The notes beneath the pieces were generated by a model. It saw only the letters and a program-made list of their open reading frames with translations. It did not search any database and had not been told where the DNA came from. Positions 48,296 through 57,985 of a stretch of DNA of 64,000 nt are shown here, piece by piece (positions within the stretch are counted from its first letter, which is position 1; the number at the start of each line of letters is the position of its first letter). The DNA lies in contig NZ_FZOG01000004.1 of NCBI RefSeq assembly GCF_900188155.1, forward strand, positions 248,001-312,000. The letters run 5' to 3'. This DNA is from Pseudomonas segetis. Lineage in GTDB: Bacteria > Pseudomonadota > Gammaproteobacteria > Pseudomonadales > Pseudomonadaceae. Position numbers and translations under genes: made by a program.

Positions 48296-48646
48296 ATGAG
48301 CACTACTCACAACAGCCTGATTGAAGCCCTGGTCGATGCCGACATGCTGGAAATCGACGGCCTGTACGCCTGGCAATTCAGCCTCGACAAAGAACTGCTC
48401 GCACAGGTCAGCGCCGGCTCAGCCAGCACCGACAGCCAAGCCAAGCCGCTGCTAAGCATGGAGTGCATAGACGGCCGCGATCGCCGTCACTGGCAGTTCA
48501 CCCTGGGCCAGATCAGCGCCGCGACTTATGACAGCAGCAATGAACATTGGAATATCGCAGGGGCCGAACAATCGCATAAGCTCAAGTGCTTCGCCGCCAT
48601 TACGGGTAACAATGATGACGATGACGAGTCAGAAGCGCAGGACTGA
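48296..48646 (+). CDS. small conserved protein, probably DUF5629
   Basis: The 116-residue protein is acidic, with a tail of repeated Asp/Glu (NNDDDDESEAQD). I tentatively place it in the Pseudomonas family DUF5629; no catalytic motif, signal peptide or membrane segment is visible. It starts 18 bases after the oxidoreductase and ends 19 bases before a methyltransferase, so it is operonic with both. Confidence 0.75.
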   Translation: MSTTHNSLIEALVDADMLEIDGLYAWQFSLDKELLAQVSAGSASTDSQAKPLLSMECIDGRDRRHWQFTLGQISAATYDSSNEHWNIAGAEQSHKLKCFAAITGNNDDDDESEAQD

Positions 48647-48665
48647 CGATTAACAGGACGGGCTG

Positions 48666-49277
48666 ATGAACCTGTACGATCGCTTTGTATTGCCACGCTT
48701 AATTGACTTTGCCTGCGGCATGGGCGAAGTCATGAAGGCGCGCTCCAAGATTGTTCCTCAGGCCCACGGCAGAGTGCTTGAAATAGGCATCGGCAGCGGT
48801 CTCAACCTTGAGTTTTATGACCCGGAAAAAGTCAGCGCCGTGGTTGGCGTTGATCCCTCTGCCGAGATGCAAAAGCTGGCGCGAGAACGAGCTGCCAGAA
48901 CCCCGATCCCAATTGAAATGATTGCCCTGGAACTTGGCCAGATCAAAGCCGCCGACGCCAGTTTCGACAGCATTGTCTGCACCTTCACCCTTTGCACCAT
49001 TGCCGACACGGCCACCGCGCTTAAAGAAATGCGCCGAGTGCTCAAGCCTCAGGGGCGCCTGCTGTTTTGCGAGCACGGCCTGGCCCCCGACGCCAGGGTA
49101 GTGCGCTGGCAGAATCGACTCACGCCCATCTGGAAGCCGCTGGCTGGCGGCTGCCACCTAAATCGCGATATTCCAGCCCTGATAAGTGCCGGCGGCTTCA
49201 GGATTGGCGAGCTGGACAAACGCTACCTGCAAGGCCCCAAAGCCATGACCTACGTCTATTCGGGCTGGGCGGACTAA
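48666..49277 (+). CDS. class I SAM-dependent methyltransferase (UbiE/Methyltransf_11 type)
   Basis: The 203-residue protein has SAM motif I VLEIGIGSGLNLEFY, an acidic end of strand 2 (VVGVDPSAEM), and motif III EMRRVLKPQGRLLFCEHG. The CEHG and WKPLAGGCHLNRD stretches recall METTL7-like thiol methyltransferases. The substrate is unknown. Confidence 0.87.
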   Translation: MNLYDRFVLPRLIDFACGMGEVMKARSKIVPQAHGRVLEIGIGSGLNLEFYDPEKVSAVVGVDPSAEMQKLARERAARTPIPIEMIALELGQIKAADASFDSIVCTFTLCTIADTATALKEMRRVLKPQGRLLFCEHGLAPDARVVRWQNRLTPIWKPLAGGCHLNRDIPALISAGGFRIGELDKRYLQGPKAMTYVYSGWAD

Positions 49278-49350
49278 GCAAAACAGCACGACTACTGCGT
49301 TGCCATGGCCCAAAGGGGCGCGACTTAACGCTTAATCCTGGAAGCCAAGC

Positions 49351-49620
49351 ATGGACGATCAACGCATCCAACTGATCAACAAAATTCCTCTCGGCGCCAG
49401 CAAAGCCAAGGCATTCGGCCGTACCTACAGCATTAGCCGCAGCGACTTCAATGCAGGTCAAAGCATCAAGGTCTATGCCGAAGAGCTCGGTGGCACTGAC
49501 TTTATCAGCTTCAACTACTACATCACCGCCAACACAGCACTGCTCAAACCTTGCGAGATGCCGCAGGAAAAAGTGATGAGTTTCTTGCGCGAACTTGAAT
49601 TGATCACGCCCAGCAGTTAA
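49351..49620 (+). CDS. small conserved hypothetical protein
   Basis: The 89-residue protein shows no family I recognise. It is mixed alpha/beta in character, with no signal peptide or membrane segment. Its stop codon TAA overlaps the stop of the convergent YceK-like gene (both use the bases TTAA at 49617-49620). It follows the methyltransferase by 73 bases. Confidence 0.65.
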   Translation: MDDQRIQLINKIPLGASKAKAFGRTYSISRSDFNAGQSIKVYAEELGGTDFISFNYYITANTALLKPCEMPQEKVMSFLRELELITPSS

Positions 49621-49916
49621 AGACCGCCAGTGACATTCAAGGTACCGCCCAGGGCGGTAATCAACGACAAAGGCAACAGCAGCGTATCGAGCAAGGCACT
49701 GAAGGGCAGGTCCAGCCCAGGCATTGCCGGGGCCTGTGCACCAAAACGGTCCAGCGGGCAACAGCCGCCATTGAGCACATACCAGTCGAGCCGGGTTCCG
49801 GCATAAACCACCGGGGCATCGGCCTTGGCTGCATCAAGTGTGCTTACAGTGGCGCAGCCGCTTGTGACTAAAAGCAATGCAAGCATTGGCGCGATGCCAA
49901 AAAAGTGTTTAGTCAT
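49617..49916 (-). CDS. YceK/YidQ family lipoprotein
   Basis: The 99-residue lipoprotein has a signal peptide with lipobox TSGC (Cys near 23). The YceK-type core then follows: [32 protein letters not shown]. Function is unknown in any member. The start ATG 49916 lies inside the last codons of ubiX (eight-base overlap); a longer frame upstream would place hydrophilic sequence before the signal peptide. Confidence 0.85.
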   Translation of the reverse strand: MTKHFFGIAPMLALLLVTSGCATVSTLDAAKADAPVVYAGTRLDWYVLNGGCCPLDRFGAQAPAMPGLDLPFSALLDTLLLPLSLITALGGTLNVTGGL

Positions 49917-50541
49917 CGCGACTAACGTGATGATGCTCACCCCAGCGTGGCAACATATCTTGTGGAATGCCAAGGCAATTGAGGATTCGCGCGACTACAA
50001 AATCGATCAAGTCATCAATGGTCTGCGGTTGGTGGTAAAAGCCAGGCGCCGCCGGCAATATTGTCGCCCCGAGGTTGGACAGCTTGAGCATGTTTTCCAG
50101 GTGAATACTGGAAAATGGAGCCTCGCGCGGAACCAGGATCAACTGCCGACGCTCCTTGAGGGTGACATCTGCCGCTCGCTCGATCAGGTTATTGCAGGCG
50201 CCAGTGGCAATTGCAGAAAGGGTACCGGTTGAACAGGGTACAACCACCATCGCGCTCGGCGAGCCAGATCCTGAAGCCACTGGCGACATCCAGTCTTCCT
50301 TGCCATAGACCCGGATTTGCTCAGGCGCAGCCCCGGTGTACTCGCTCAGAAAAGCCTGCATCGCTTGTGGCTTGGCAGGCAGGGTTACGTCCGTTTCGGT
50401 CGCCATGACCAGTTGTGCCGCCTTGGAAATCAGAAAATGCACCTCACGCTCTTCCTGCACCAGGCAATCCAGCAGGCGCAGCCCATACTGGGCGCCAGAA
50501 GCACCTGTCATCGCCAAGGTAACGCGTTCCGGGCCTTGCAT
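49909..50541 (-). CDS. ubiX: flavin prenyltransferase UbiX
   Basis: The 210-residue UbiX makes prenylated FMN, the cofactor of UbiD decarboxylase in ubiquinone synthesis. The motifs are [14 protein letters not shown] at the start, [15 protein letters not shown], and the late [16 protein letters not shown] and [10 protein letters not shown]. It lies two bases after the mpl stop, so the two are co-transcribed. Confidence 0.95.
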   Translation of the reverse strand: MQGPERVTLAMTGASGAQYGLRLLDCLVQEEREVHFLISKAAQLVMATETDVTLPAKPQAMQAFLSEYTGAAPEQIRVYGKEDWMSPVASGSGSPSAMVVVPCSTGTLSAIATGACNNLIERAADVTLKERRQLILVPREAPFSSIHLENMLKLSNLGATILPAAPGFYHQPQTIDDLIDFVVARILNCLGIPQDMLPRWGEHHHVSRDD

Positions 50542-50543
50542 GC

Positions 50544-51896
50544 TTATGCCTCCAGCGCCTTCGCTAATTTACTGTGCAGGCCGCCGAAGCCACCATTGCT
50601 CATCACCACCACTTGTGTTCCCGGCTCTGCCTGGGCCTTGACCCCTGCAATAATGGCGTCGAGCGAGTCGCAGACGGTGGTTGGCACCGAGGATGAAGCC
50701 ACGACCGCCGCCAGGTCCCAGCCCAGGTTTGCCGGAGCATACCAATACACTTGATCCGCCTGATGCACAGAGCCAGGCAAACCATCGCGGTGAGCACCAA
50801 GCTTCATCGAATTGGAACGCGGCTCGATAACTGCAATCAGCTTGGCCGAACCTATTTGCTTGCGCAAACCGTCGAGGGTCGTGGCGATCGCCGTTGGATG
50901 ATGGGCGAAATCATCATAGATGGTCACACCCTTGACTTCGGCGACCTTCTCCATCCGCCGCTTGGCATTTTTGAACAGGCACAGCGCTTCAATGCCCAGT
51001 GCGGGCACAACTCCGACATGCCGCGCGGCAGCCAGCACAGCCAGTGCGTTAGCGACGTTGTGCTGGCCGGTCAGCGCCCAGTCGACAATACCCTCGACCC
51101 GACCCTCAAACAGCACTTCAAAACGAGCGCCGTCCTCACTCAGCAAACGTGCCTGCCACTGGCCATCAGCGCCGGTGGTTTGCACCGGCGTCCAGCACCC
51201 CATCTCGACTACCCGCTTCAGCGCAGCTTCAGCAGTAGGATGAATAACCAGACCTTCGCTTGGAATGGTACGTACCAGATGGTGGAACTGACGCTCAATC
51301 GCCGCCAGATCAGGAAAGATGTCCGCATGATCAAACTCGAGGTTGTTCAGAATCGCGGTACGTGGCCGGTAATGGACAAACTTGGAACGCTTGTCAAAGA
51401 ACGCGCTGTCATATTCATCCGCCTCAATGACGAAAAATGGGGTAGCACCCAAACGTGCCGAGACACCAAAGTTCTGCGGCACACCACCAATCAGGAACCC
51501 CGGACTCATACCAGCATGCTCAAGCACCCACGCCAACATGCTGCTGCTGGTGGTTTTGCCATGGGTACCGGCCACGGCCAGCACCCAGCGGCCTTGCAGC
51601 ACATGATCGGCCAGCCACTGCGGCCCGCTGACGTAAGGCAAGCCTTTGTTCAATACATACTCGACTGCCGGATTACCACGCGACATGGCGTTGCCAATCA
51701 CCACCAGATCAGGAGCGGGCTCAAGCTGCGCTGGATCATAGCCCTGGGTGAGCTCGATGCCCTGGGCTTCAAGCTGGGTACTCATTGGCGGGTATACGTT
51801 GGCATCGGAACCGGTGACATGGTGGCCCAGCTCCTTGGCCAAGACCGCCATGGAGCCCATGAATGTGCCGCAAATACCAAGGATGTGGATATGCAT
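50544..51896 (-). CDS. mpl: UDP-N-acetylmuramate:L-alanyl-gamma-D-glutamyl-meso-diaminopimelate ligase
   Basis: The 450-residue Mpl reattaches recycled tripeptide to UDP-MurNAc. The Mur-ligase ATP loop is [12 protein letters not shown]; the opening [16 protein letters not shown] is typical of Mpl. The C-terminal domain includes [14 protein letters not shown] 51896 is chosen over upstream codons because it begins the conserved N-terminus. Confidence 0.95.
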   Translation of the reverse strand: MHIHILGICGTFMGSMAVLAKELGHHVTGSDANVYPPMSTQLEAQGIELTQGYDPAQLEPAPDLVVIGNAMSRGNPAVEYVLNKGLPYVSGPQWLADHVLQGRWVLAVAGTHGKTTSSSMLAWVLEHAGMSPGFLIGGVPQNFGVSARLGATPFFVIEADEYDSAFFDKRSKFVHYRPRTAILNNLEFDHADIFPDLAAIERQFHHLVRTIPSEGLVIHPTAEAALKRVVEMGCWTPVQTTGADGQWQARLLSEDGARFEVLFEGRVEGIVDWALTGQHNVANALAVLAAARHVGVVPALGIEALCLFKNAKRRMEKVAEVKGVTIYDDFAHHPTAIATTLDGLRKQIGSAKLIAVIEPRSNSMKLGAHRDGLPGSVHQADQVYWYAPANLGWDLAAVVASSSVPTTVCDSLDAIIAGVKAQAEPGTQVVVMSNGGFGGLHSKLAKALEA

Positions 51897-52449
51897 GAAA
51901 AACCTAAACCTCAAAAAACGGGCCGCAGCAGCCCGACAAAATCTCGCCGCAGATTAGCACAGCAGAGCAGGCCGATAAGCCTGCGAGCGACTAATCTCTA
52001 TCTAGGCAGTGTACAAACGCAAAGTGTGCGCCGAGCCGAGCCCAATGCCTTTGGCTGATTCTCATCTGGGAACATCTGAAATTAAGCAAGCAGGCCAGGA
52101 TAGGACAAAGCGCAGCGATCCACAGGAGAAACAGACAAGGGCCGGCCCTAAGGGCGAACGACAGCGAGGAACAAATGCGAAAAAGTAGCCGAGAACGCGC
52201 TCGCCTTGTGTGCGCCTAAATGAGCATTTGATTCGGGTCGTTCACCCCATTGGACCGCAGCAAGGGCTGCCCAACTGAAGTTTGTTCAGCCTGCTTTTAA
52301 CCCAACATGGGCTGCACCAGCCTAGGCTGCCTCAGTAGTATCGAGGGCAGCAGCTTTGCAGAGGTTCCCCTAGATTGACCACGTGATGCCCATGGGCTGC
52401 CACCGCTGACCTTGATGTGCATCACCACAACACAAGAGAGGCCCACATC
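51897..52449. other. intergenic region between mpl and exaC
   Basis: This 553-base stretch holds no convincing gene. It must contain the mpl promoter (leftward) and the exaC promoter (rightward). The element catgggctgc occurs at 52306-52315 and again at 52391-52400, with a related caagggctgc at 52261-52270. I found no clear sigma-54 GG-N10-GC element. P. aeruginosa has the regulator gene eatR here; it is absent. Confidence 0.5.
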
Positions 52450-53970
52450 ATGATTTACGCCAAACCCGGAACGCCAGGCTCGGTTGTTTCATTCAAGACG
52501 CGTTATGGCAACTTTATTGGAGGCCAGTTCGTTGACCCAGTCGATGGCGAGTATTTCACCAATACCAGCCCAATAGACGCCTCGGTGATAGCCGAGTTTC
52601 CCCGCTCTCGCGCGGCTGATATCGAGCTTGCACTGGATGCAGCCCACAGCGCCGCGGATGCCTGGGGCAAAACTTCACCCCAGGCACGCGCCCTTATCCT
52701 GCTGAAAATCGCTGACCGTATCGAAGAGAACCTTGAACTGCTGGCGGTCACCGAAACCTGGGACAACGGCAAAGCCGTACGCGAAACCCTGAATGCCGAC
52801 GTCCCCCTGGCTGCCGACCACTTTCGCTATTTCGCCGGTTGTATTCGCGCCCAGGAAGGCAGCGCCGCAGAAATTGATGAACACACGGCGGCCTACCATT
52901 TCCACGAGCCGCTGGGAGTGGTTGGCCAGATCATCCCATGGAACTTTCCACTGCTGATGGCCGCCTGGAAGCTCGCCCCGGCTCTGGCAGCAGGTAATTG
53001 CGTGGTCCTCAAGCCAGCGGAACAAACACCCCTTTCGATCACCCTGTTTGCCCAGCTGGTCGGCGACCTGCTACCTGCCGGGGTGCTCAACATCGTCCAG
53101 GGTTATGGTCGCGAAGCGGGTGAAGCGCTGGCCACCAGCAAGCGAATCGCCAAGATTGCCTTTACCGGCTCAACGCCCGTGGGCTCGCATATTCTCAAAT
53201 GCGCGGCTGAAAACATCATTCCCTCGACCGTGGAGCTAGGTGGCAAATCCCCCAACCTGTTCTTCGAAGACATCATGCAGGCCGAGCCCGAGTTCATTGA
53301 AAAGGCCGCCGAAGGCCTGGTGCTGGCCTTCTTCAACCAAGGCGAAGTCTGCACCTGCCCTTCCCGGGCATTGGTTCAGGAGTCGATCTACGAACCCTTC
53401 ATGCTCGAAGTGATGAAGAAGATCAAGCAGATCAAGCGCGGCAATCCACTGGATACAGAAACCATGGTTGGCGCCCAGGCCTCGGAACAGCAATACGATA
53501 AAATCCTGAGCTACCTCGAGATAGCCCAACAGGAAGGTGCAGAACTGCTTACCGGAGGAGCCAGCGAAACCCTTGAGGGTGACCTGGCAAGCGGCTATTA
53601 CATCCAGCCGACACTGCTCAAAGGCACCAACAAGATGCGCGTCTTCCAGGAAGAAATCTTTGGCCCGGTGGTTGGGGTGACCACATTCAAGGATGAAGCA
53701 GAGGCGCTAGCCATCGCCAACGACACCGAGTTCGGCCTGGGAGCAGGCCTTTGGACCCGCGACATCAACCGTGCGTACCGCATGGGCCGGGCAATTAAAG
53801 CAGGTCGGGTCTGGACCAACTGCTACCACCTCTACCCGGCGCATGCGGCGTTCGGTGGCTATAAAAAGTCCGGCGTGGGCCGTGAAACTCACAAAATGAT
53901 GCTCGATCATTACCAGCAAACCAAAAACCTGCTGATCAGCTACGACATCAACCCACTGGGCTTCTTCTAG
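52450..53970 (+). CDS. exaC: acetaldehyde / aliphatic aldehyde dehydrogenase ExaC
   Basis: The 506-residue NAD-dependent aldehyde dehydrogenase closely follows, from memory, P. aeruginosa ExaC, which oxidises acetaldehyde in ethanol catabolism. The general base lies in VELGGKSP and the catalytic cysteine in [12 protein letters not shown], with the extra cysteine typical of this branch. The start is ATG 52450, with GAGAGG upstream; an earlier in-frame ATG adds a His-rich stretch not in the family. It stands alone. Confidence 0.94.
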   Translation: MIYAKPGTPGSVVSFKTRYGNFIGGQFVDPVDGEYFTNTSPIDASVIAEFPRSRAADIELALDAAHSAADAWGKTSPQARALILLKIADRIEENLELLAVTETWDNGKAVRETLNADVPLAADHFRYFAGCIRAQEGSAAEIDEHTAAYHFHEPLGVVGQIIPWNFPLLMAAWKLAPALAAGNCVVLKPAEQTPLSITLFAQLVGDLLPAGVLNIVQGYGREAGEALATSKRIAKIAFTGSTPVGSHILKCAAENIIPSTVELGGKSPNLFFEDIMQAEPEFIEKAAEGLVLAFFNQGEVCTCPSRALVQESIYEPFMLEVMKKIKQIKRGNPLDTETMVGAQASEQQYDKILSYLEIAQQEGAELLTGGASETLEGDLASGYYIQPTLLKGTNKMRVFQEEIFGPVVGVTTFKDEAEALAIANDTEFGLGAGLWTRDINRAYRMGRAIKAGRVWTNCYHLYPAHAAFGGYKKSGVGRETHKMMLDHYQQTKNLLISYDINPLGFF

Positions 53971-53978
53971 CCACAACG

Positions 53979-54003
53979 CAGGCCACATGCAATATGTGGC
54001 CTG
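53979..54003. terminator. hairpin after exaC
   Basis: CAGGCCACAT (53979-53988) and ATGTGGCCTG (53994-54003) form a perfect 10-bp stem with a 5-base loop, just after the exaC stop. There is no U run, so it may protect the mRNA end or work with Rho rather than terminate alone. Confidence 0.45.
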
Positions 54004-54201
54004 CCTCCCAGCACGATTTTCTAGGGCAACAGCCCAACACAGAGCAAACGCTTGCTTGGATTGCACTTTCCATTTTTTCTAGGCAGCATCAATCCCGATA
54101 CTGGCATAAGCCATGCTTGTTTTTTTGAGCCAACACGGGGACTGGCTGCTGTTAAAGCACTACAGGTCAAGCCCGCCCAACTACTGATACTGAGGCCTGC
54201 A

Positions 54202-54657
54202 ATGCGCATCGTTCAAGCCACGCTGGAACACTTGGATCTGTTGACCCCTCTGTTCGTCAAATACCGTGAGTTCTACGGTGAACTGTCTTTCCCGGACTCG
54301 TCGCGGGCCTTTCTGGAGAAACGCCTGCGCCGCAAGGAATCGGTGATTTACCTGTCATTGGCTGATGATGAAGACAAACTGCTTGGCTTTTGCCAGCTTT
54401 ATCCGAGCTATTCATCTCTGGCCCTCAAGCGGGTGTGGATTCTCAACGACATCTACGTTGCCGAAGACGCTCGCCGCCAACTGGTCGCTGATCGCTTGAT
54501 CCAAACCGCGAAGAAAATGGCCAAAGACACCAATGCCGTGCGCATGCGTGTGTCCACCAGCAGCGATAACGAAGTGGCACAGAAAGTTTACGAGTCCATT
54601 GGCTTTGTGGTTGACGAGCAATTCAAGAACTACCTGCTGCCAATCAACCCTGACTGA
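54202..54657 (+). CDS. GNAT family N-acetyltransferase
   Basis: The 151-residue protein has the GNAT fold: LGFCQLYPSYSSL and VWILNDIYVAEDARRQLVAD (motif A, acetyl-CoA loop), then VAQKVYESIGF. The substrate is unknown. The start is ATG 54202 with TGAGG upstream; the open frame before it reads through the exaC-GNAT gap without conserved sequence. It converges on the pseudoenzyme gene with 52 bases between. Confidence 0.88.
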   Translation: MRIVQATLEHLDLLTPLFVKYREFYGELSFPDSSRAFLEKRLRRKESVIYLSLADDEDKLLGFCQLYPSYSSLALKRVWILNDIYVAEDARRQLVADRLIQTAKKMAKDTNAVRMRVSTSSDNEVAQKVYESIGFVVDEQFKNYLLPINPD

Positions 54658-54709
54658 GCCCTGCGCCAGCAGTGGCTTGCACAAGATCAAACCACTGCTG
54701 GCAATCGCG

Positions 54710-56308
54710 TCAACGGGCGAGGCTCACCAACAAGCCAATGCTCAACTGCAACAACAAGATGCCGACCACCCATACTCGCCAACTGACGACTTTACTGGCC
54801 GACTTGCTGCTACCCGGGCTTTGCTGAAGTGGTTGCTGCAAGGCCTGCTGAAACTCAGAAAGGGCATCGAAGCGGGACGCGGCCTGGGGCGCCAAGGCCC
54901 TCGCCAGCACGCCGTCCCAGCCCTCAGGCAGTCGTCGATTGAAGTTCGCCAATGGCACATAGTGACTCACTGGACTGGCTTCTGGACGGGCAATTTCTGG
55001 CCACTGGCCACATAGCAGCCAGTAGGCTAAGGCTGCCAAGGCGAACTGATCAGCTCGCCCATCCACGCGTCCTCCAGCCATTCGCATCTCAGGCGCCAAT
55101 GGCAAGGCATCAACTGGCATGGCCTGGCGTGGCGCCCCCGGAATCAATACAGCATGCTCTGCGAATAACAAGACTCGCCCAGACTCGGCAATCAGAATAT
55201 TGCGCGGATTCAACCACAAGCCCTGCATGCCTCGGCGCTGCAGGGCACGAACCCCGTCTATCGCCTGCTTGATAATCGACATGACCCCTTGCACTGCCAA
55301 GGGCCCGCGCCCGGCAGCCCAGTCAGCCAAACTGCGCATATCCGCAGATGGGTACTCAAACAGGGTGAACGCATGCTCACGAGGGTTAAATGCCGAAAGA
55401 ACTTGAGGCAAACCCGGCACAGGACTGCGGCGCATGGCCCACTCACGCTGCCAGAAAACATCATCGGCAGGCTGTTCCGACAGCCACAGGAGCGCACAGC
55501 GCCCGGCAGCATCAAGCGCCTTGAACACACGCCCGGGCGGCCCAAATGAACAACTCCCGGTGATGGTCCAGCCATCTATTTGCATGCCTACAGTGGCGTT
55601 CTCGACCACCGGCCAGGTCGCTGTACCTGCCTGCCGGTCGAACTGGCTTGAATCACCCGACAAAAGCAAGGCCCCGGCACTTGGCGCACTCAACAAGGGT
55701 TCAAGCAGGCCCTGTAATTCGGTTGTGCAACAGCGCTGGCAGGCATTCTGATAGGCGTTGAGATCGGCCACGCCGAGCAGTGGCTGAGGCGCCAGAAGCA
55801 ACAAATCACCCTCGTTCAACGGCAGGCTGTACTGGATCAGCGCAAGCTCGGCCTGCTCGCCAATTTGCAGTCCATCGCGCCCTACCAGCGTATGAATATT
55901 GTTGTTTTGGTAACGCAGCAAGCCTATAGAGCCCGCCTGCAAGAACTGCACGCTCCCCTCCTGCAACAGCAGCAGGCCGACATTTAGTTCTGCAATTTCA
56001 CGTCCGGCCTGCTTGCGACGAAACAGCTGTTGATTCAGAGCCGCGAGTACTTGACGCGCTGCTTGCGCCTCGCTCCAGGATTGCGGCGTACAGCGGTAGT
56101 CGGCAAACAATGCATCGAGGTAATGCTCGATACTTTGCACCACATCGGCGCATTCACGTGCCCAAAGTAATGCCACCATCAATACAGGAGGCCGTCCGTT
56201 ACGCCCGGCGACCCACATCGCCCTGACCCGCGCCGCTTGGCGCGGCAGGTCTATTCCATGGCCGTAAACCACTGTGGCTGCTGGATGCTCCATGCACTCT
56301 GTAGGCAT
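54710..56308 (-). CDS. membrane-anchored double pseudoenzyme: PP2C-like plus kinase-like domains
   Basis: The 532-residue protein has the layout of the bifunctional Ser/Thr kinase/phosphatases of Pseudomonas: a PP2C-like domain (1 to about 225), a protein-kinase-like domain (about 245-495), and a C-terminal membrane segment (about 509-530). Both halves appear catalytically dead. In the PP2C part the metal-binding DG and GD motifs are missing (AGSIGLLRY at 125, LLLLAPQPLLG at 170). In the kinase part the ATP lysine (ALLWLSE), HRDxKxxN (GLWLNPRN, 363-370) and DFG (FAE, 382-384) are replaced, while APE (404-407) and ASRF (478-480) remain. A sensory or scaffold role is inferred. ATG 56308 follows GGGAGG. 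Confidence 0.85.
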   Translation of the reverse strand: MPTECMEHPAATVVYGHGIDLPRQAARVRAMWVAGRNGRPPVLMVALLWARECADVVQSIEHYLDALFADYRCTPQSWSEAQAARQVLAALNQQLFRRKQAGREIAELNVGLLLLQEGSVQFLQAGSIGLLRYQNNNIHTLVGRDGLQIGEQAELALIQYSLPLNEGDLLLLAPQPLLGVADLNAYQNACQRCCTTELQGLLEPLLSAPSAGALLLSGDSSQFDRQAGTATWPVVENATVGMQIDGWTITGSCSFGPPGRVFKALDAAGRCALLWLSEQPADDVFWQREWAMRRSPVPGLPQVLSAFNPREHAFTLFEYPSADMRSLADWAAGRGPLAVQGVMSIIKQAIDGVRALQRRGMQGLWLNPRNILIAESGRVLLFAEHAVLIPGAPRQAMPVDALPLAPEMRMAGGRVDGRADQFALAALAYWLLCGQWPEIARPEASPVSHYVPLANFNRRLPEGWDGVLARALAPQAASRFDALSEFQQALQQPLQQSPGSSKSASKVVSWRVWVVGILLLQLSIGLLVSLAR

Positions 56309-56446
56309 CTCAAACCCTCCCTCGCGAACGATGAATCGGCGTCCCGGGTAAACCTGTGCAGCCTTTGTGCCGTTTTTCTGCTGAGCTTGTTGCCTGTCAA
56401 GGTGGAGGCTTAAGCTATATCCAGCCAAATATGGGGAGCAGCCGGG

Positions 56447-57289
56447 ATGTGGATATTGCGTAAATGGCGACGCAGGCGAATCCTTGCCAATAACCCGGTA
56501 AGCGCGCAAAGCTGGGCCGAAGTTCGCCGACGCCTCCCCATTACCGACGGACTCAATGCACCAGACGAGCAATGTCTGCAGGAGCGAGCGGTATTATTTC
56601 TGCACGAAAAACACCTGACAGAACTCGATGGCGCAAAGCTTTGCGACGTTGATCGGCTGGCGCTGGCGACCCTTGCCCAACTGCCCATACTGCATTTGGG
56701 CGAGCTGGGCTGGTATCGCGGCTTCCATGAAATCATCCTGTACCCAGATGACTTTATCAGCCCGCAAAGCGCACGCGACGCCAGCGGCGTGGTTCACCAG
56801 TGGAGCGGAGAGCACAGCGGTGAAGCCTGGCTACAGGGGCCGGTGATCCTTGCCTGCTCAGGCATTCGCAGTAGCGGCGCATGGAATGCATACAACCTGG
56901 TCATCCATGAGATGGCGCACAAGATCGATATGCTCAACGGGGCGGCCAATGGCCTGCCACCGCTGCACGACAATATGCGCGTCCAGGAGTGGGCCAGCAC
57001 CCTGCAAGCTGCATTTGATCAGCTCAACCTGCACCTCGACACCCAACCACATGCCCCACCACCAATCGATGCCTATGCAGCGGAAAACCCGGCAGAGTTC
57101 TTTGCAGTGTGCAGCGAGTATTTTTTCAGCGCGCCCGACCTGCTGAACCAGGCATTCCCAAGCGTTTACGCGCAGTTTGTCCTGTTTTACCGGCAAGATC
57201 CCCTGCAACGCCTGAAGCTTCTGGAACAGGCCCAGCCGAGTTATCGTCAGCAACACAGCAACGTGCCCGTGTTATACCGATACGTCTAA
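56447..57289 (+). CDS. mtfA: zinc metallopeptidase MtfA
   Basis: The 280-residue M90 peptidase has HExxH in [10 protein letters not shown] and the downstream glutamate in [15 protein letters not shown]. In E. coli, MtfA is activated by binding Mlc and so touches glucose-PTS control; its natural substrates are unclear. The first 15 residues are strongly basic. It is divergent from the pseudoenzyme gene, with 138 bases between. Confidence 0.93.
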   Translation: MWILRKWRRRRILANNPVSAQSWAEVRRRLPITDGLNAPDEQCLQERAVLFLHEKHLTELDGAKLCDVDRLALATLAQLPILHLGELGWYRGFHEIILYPDDFISPQSARDASGVVHQWSGEHSGEAWLQGPVILACSGIRSSGAWNAYNLVIHEMAHKIDMLNGAANGLPPLHDNMRVQEWASTLQAAFDQLNLHLDTQPHAPPPIDAYAAENPAEFFAVCSEYFFSAPDLLNQAFPSVYAQFVLFYRQDPLQRLKLLEQAQPSYRQQHSNVPVLYRYV

Positions 57290-57315
57290 GCGACCAATGG
57301 TTAACTACGCCAGCG

Positions 57316-57344
57316 TAGCAACCATGCGGGAATACGCCTATAAT
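57316..57344 (+). promoter_or_regulatory. presumed ppa promoter
   Basis: A perfect TATAAT (57339-57344) lies 40 bases before the ppa start, with a weak -35 (TAGCAA, 57316-57321) at 17-bp spacing. A 14-bp palindrome (57304-57317, CTACGC/GCGTAG) abuts the -35 region. Confidence 0.55.
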
Positions 57345-57383
57345 CTCGCCACTTTTTTGGCCCATTTCCAGGGAGTTAACCCC

Positions 57384-57911
57384 ATGAGCTACAGCAAGAT
57401 TCCGGCAGGCAAAGACCTTCCGAACGACATCTACGTCGCTATTGAGATTCCGGCCAACCACGCGCCGATCAAATACGAGATCGATCACGACAGCGATTGC
57501 CTGTTCGTTGATCGTTTCATGGCTACGCCAATGTTCTACCCGGCCAACTACGGCTACATCCCGAACACCCTTGCGGACGACGGTGACCCACTCGATGTAC
57601 TGGTTGTAACCCCTTACCCAGTCGCGCCAGGCGCAGTGATCCGTGCTCGCCCGGTTGGCGTGTTGCACATGACCGACGAAGCCGGTGGCGATGCCAAGCT
57701 GATTGCAGTACCGCACGACAAGCTGAGCCAGCTGTACGTCGATATCAAGGAATACACCGACCTGCCAGCGCTGCTGCTTGAACAAATCAAGCACTTCTTC
57801 GAGAACTACAAGGACCTCGAAAAAGGCAAGTGGGTCAAGGTTGAAGGCTGGGGCAATGCTGACGCGGCCCGCGCTGAAATCACCAAGGCCGTTGCCGCTT
57901 ACAAAAAGTAA
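57384..57911 (+). CDS. ppa: inorganic pyrophosphatase
   Basis: The 175-residue soluble family I enzyme hydrolyses pyrophosphate and so drives biosynthesis. The metal-binding core is [10 protein letters not shown], with the opening [15 protein letters not shown] and the YGYIPNTL segment also typical. The start is ATG 57384, with GGGAG upstream. A 20-bp terminator closes it. Confidence 0.97.
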   Translation: MSYSKIPAGKDLPNDIYVAIEIPANHAPIKYEIDHDSDCLFVDRFMATPMFYPANYGYIPNTLADDGDPLDVLVVTPYPVAPGAVIRARPVGVLHMTDEAGGDAKLIAVPHDKLSQLYVDIKEYTDLPALLLEQIKHFFENYKDLEKGKWVKVEGWGNADAARAEITKAVAAYKK

Positions 57912-57920
57912 GCAGGCAAT

Positions 57921-57965
57921 CGCACTACAAAAAAACCAGCCTAGCGCTGGTTTTTTTGTAGTGCG
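57921..57965. terminator. 20-bp perfect bidirectional terminator after ppa
   Basis: The arms 57921-57940 and 57946-57965 are perfectly complementary over 20 bases with a 5-base loop. The core (CCAGC/GCTGG) is flanked by seven A and seven T, so each strand has a U tract. It lies between the convergent ppa and CHASE2-kinase genes. Confidence 0.93.
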
Positions 57966-57985
57966 GGCGGCGATAAACGCCTGGT

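Noticed and set aside
50751..52058. A 435-codon open frame on the plus strand
   Set aside because: It is antisense to mpl for most of its length and its sequence has no recognisable domain; mpl is certain.
54202..57911. Genomic island or prophage at 54-58 kb
   Set aside because: Neighbours (GNAT, mtfA, ppa) are core genes with normal composition, and there is no integrase, tRNA or flanking repeat.
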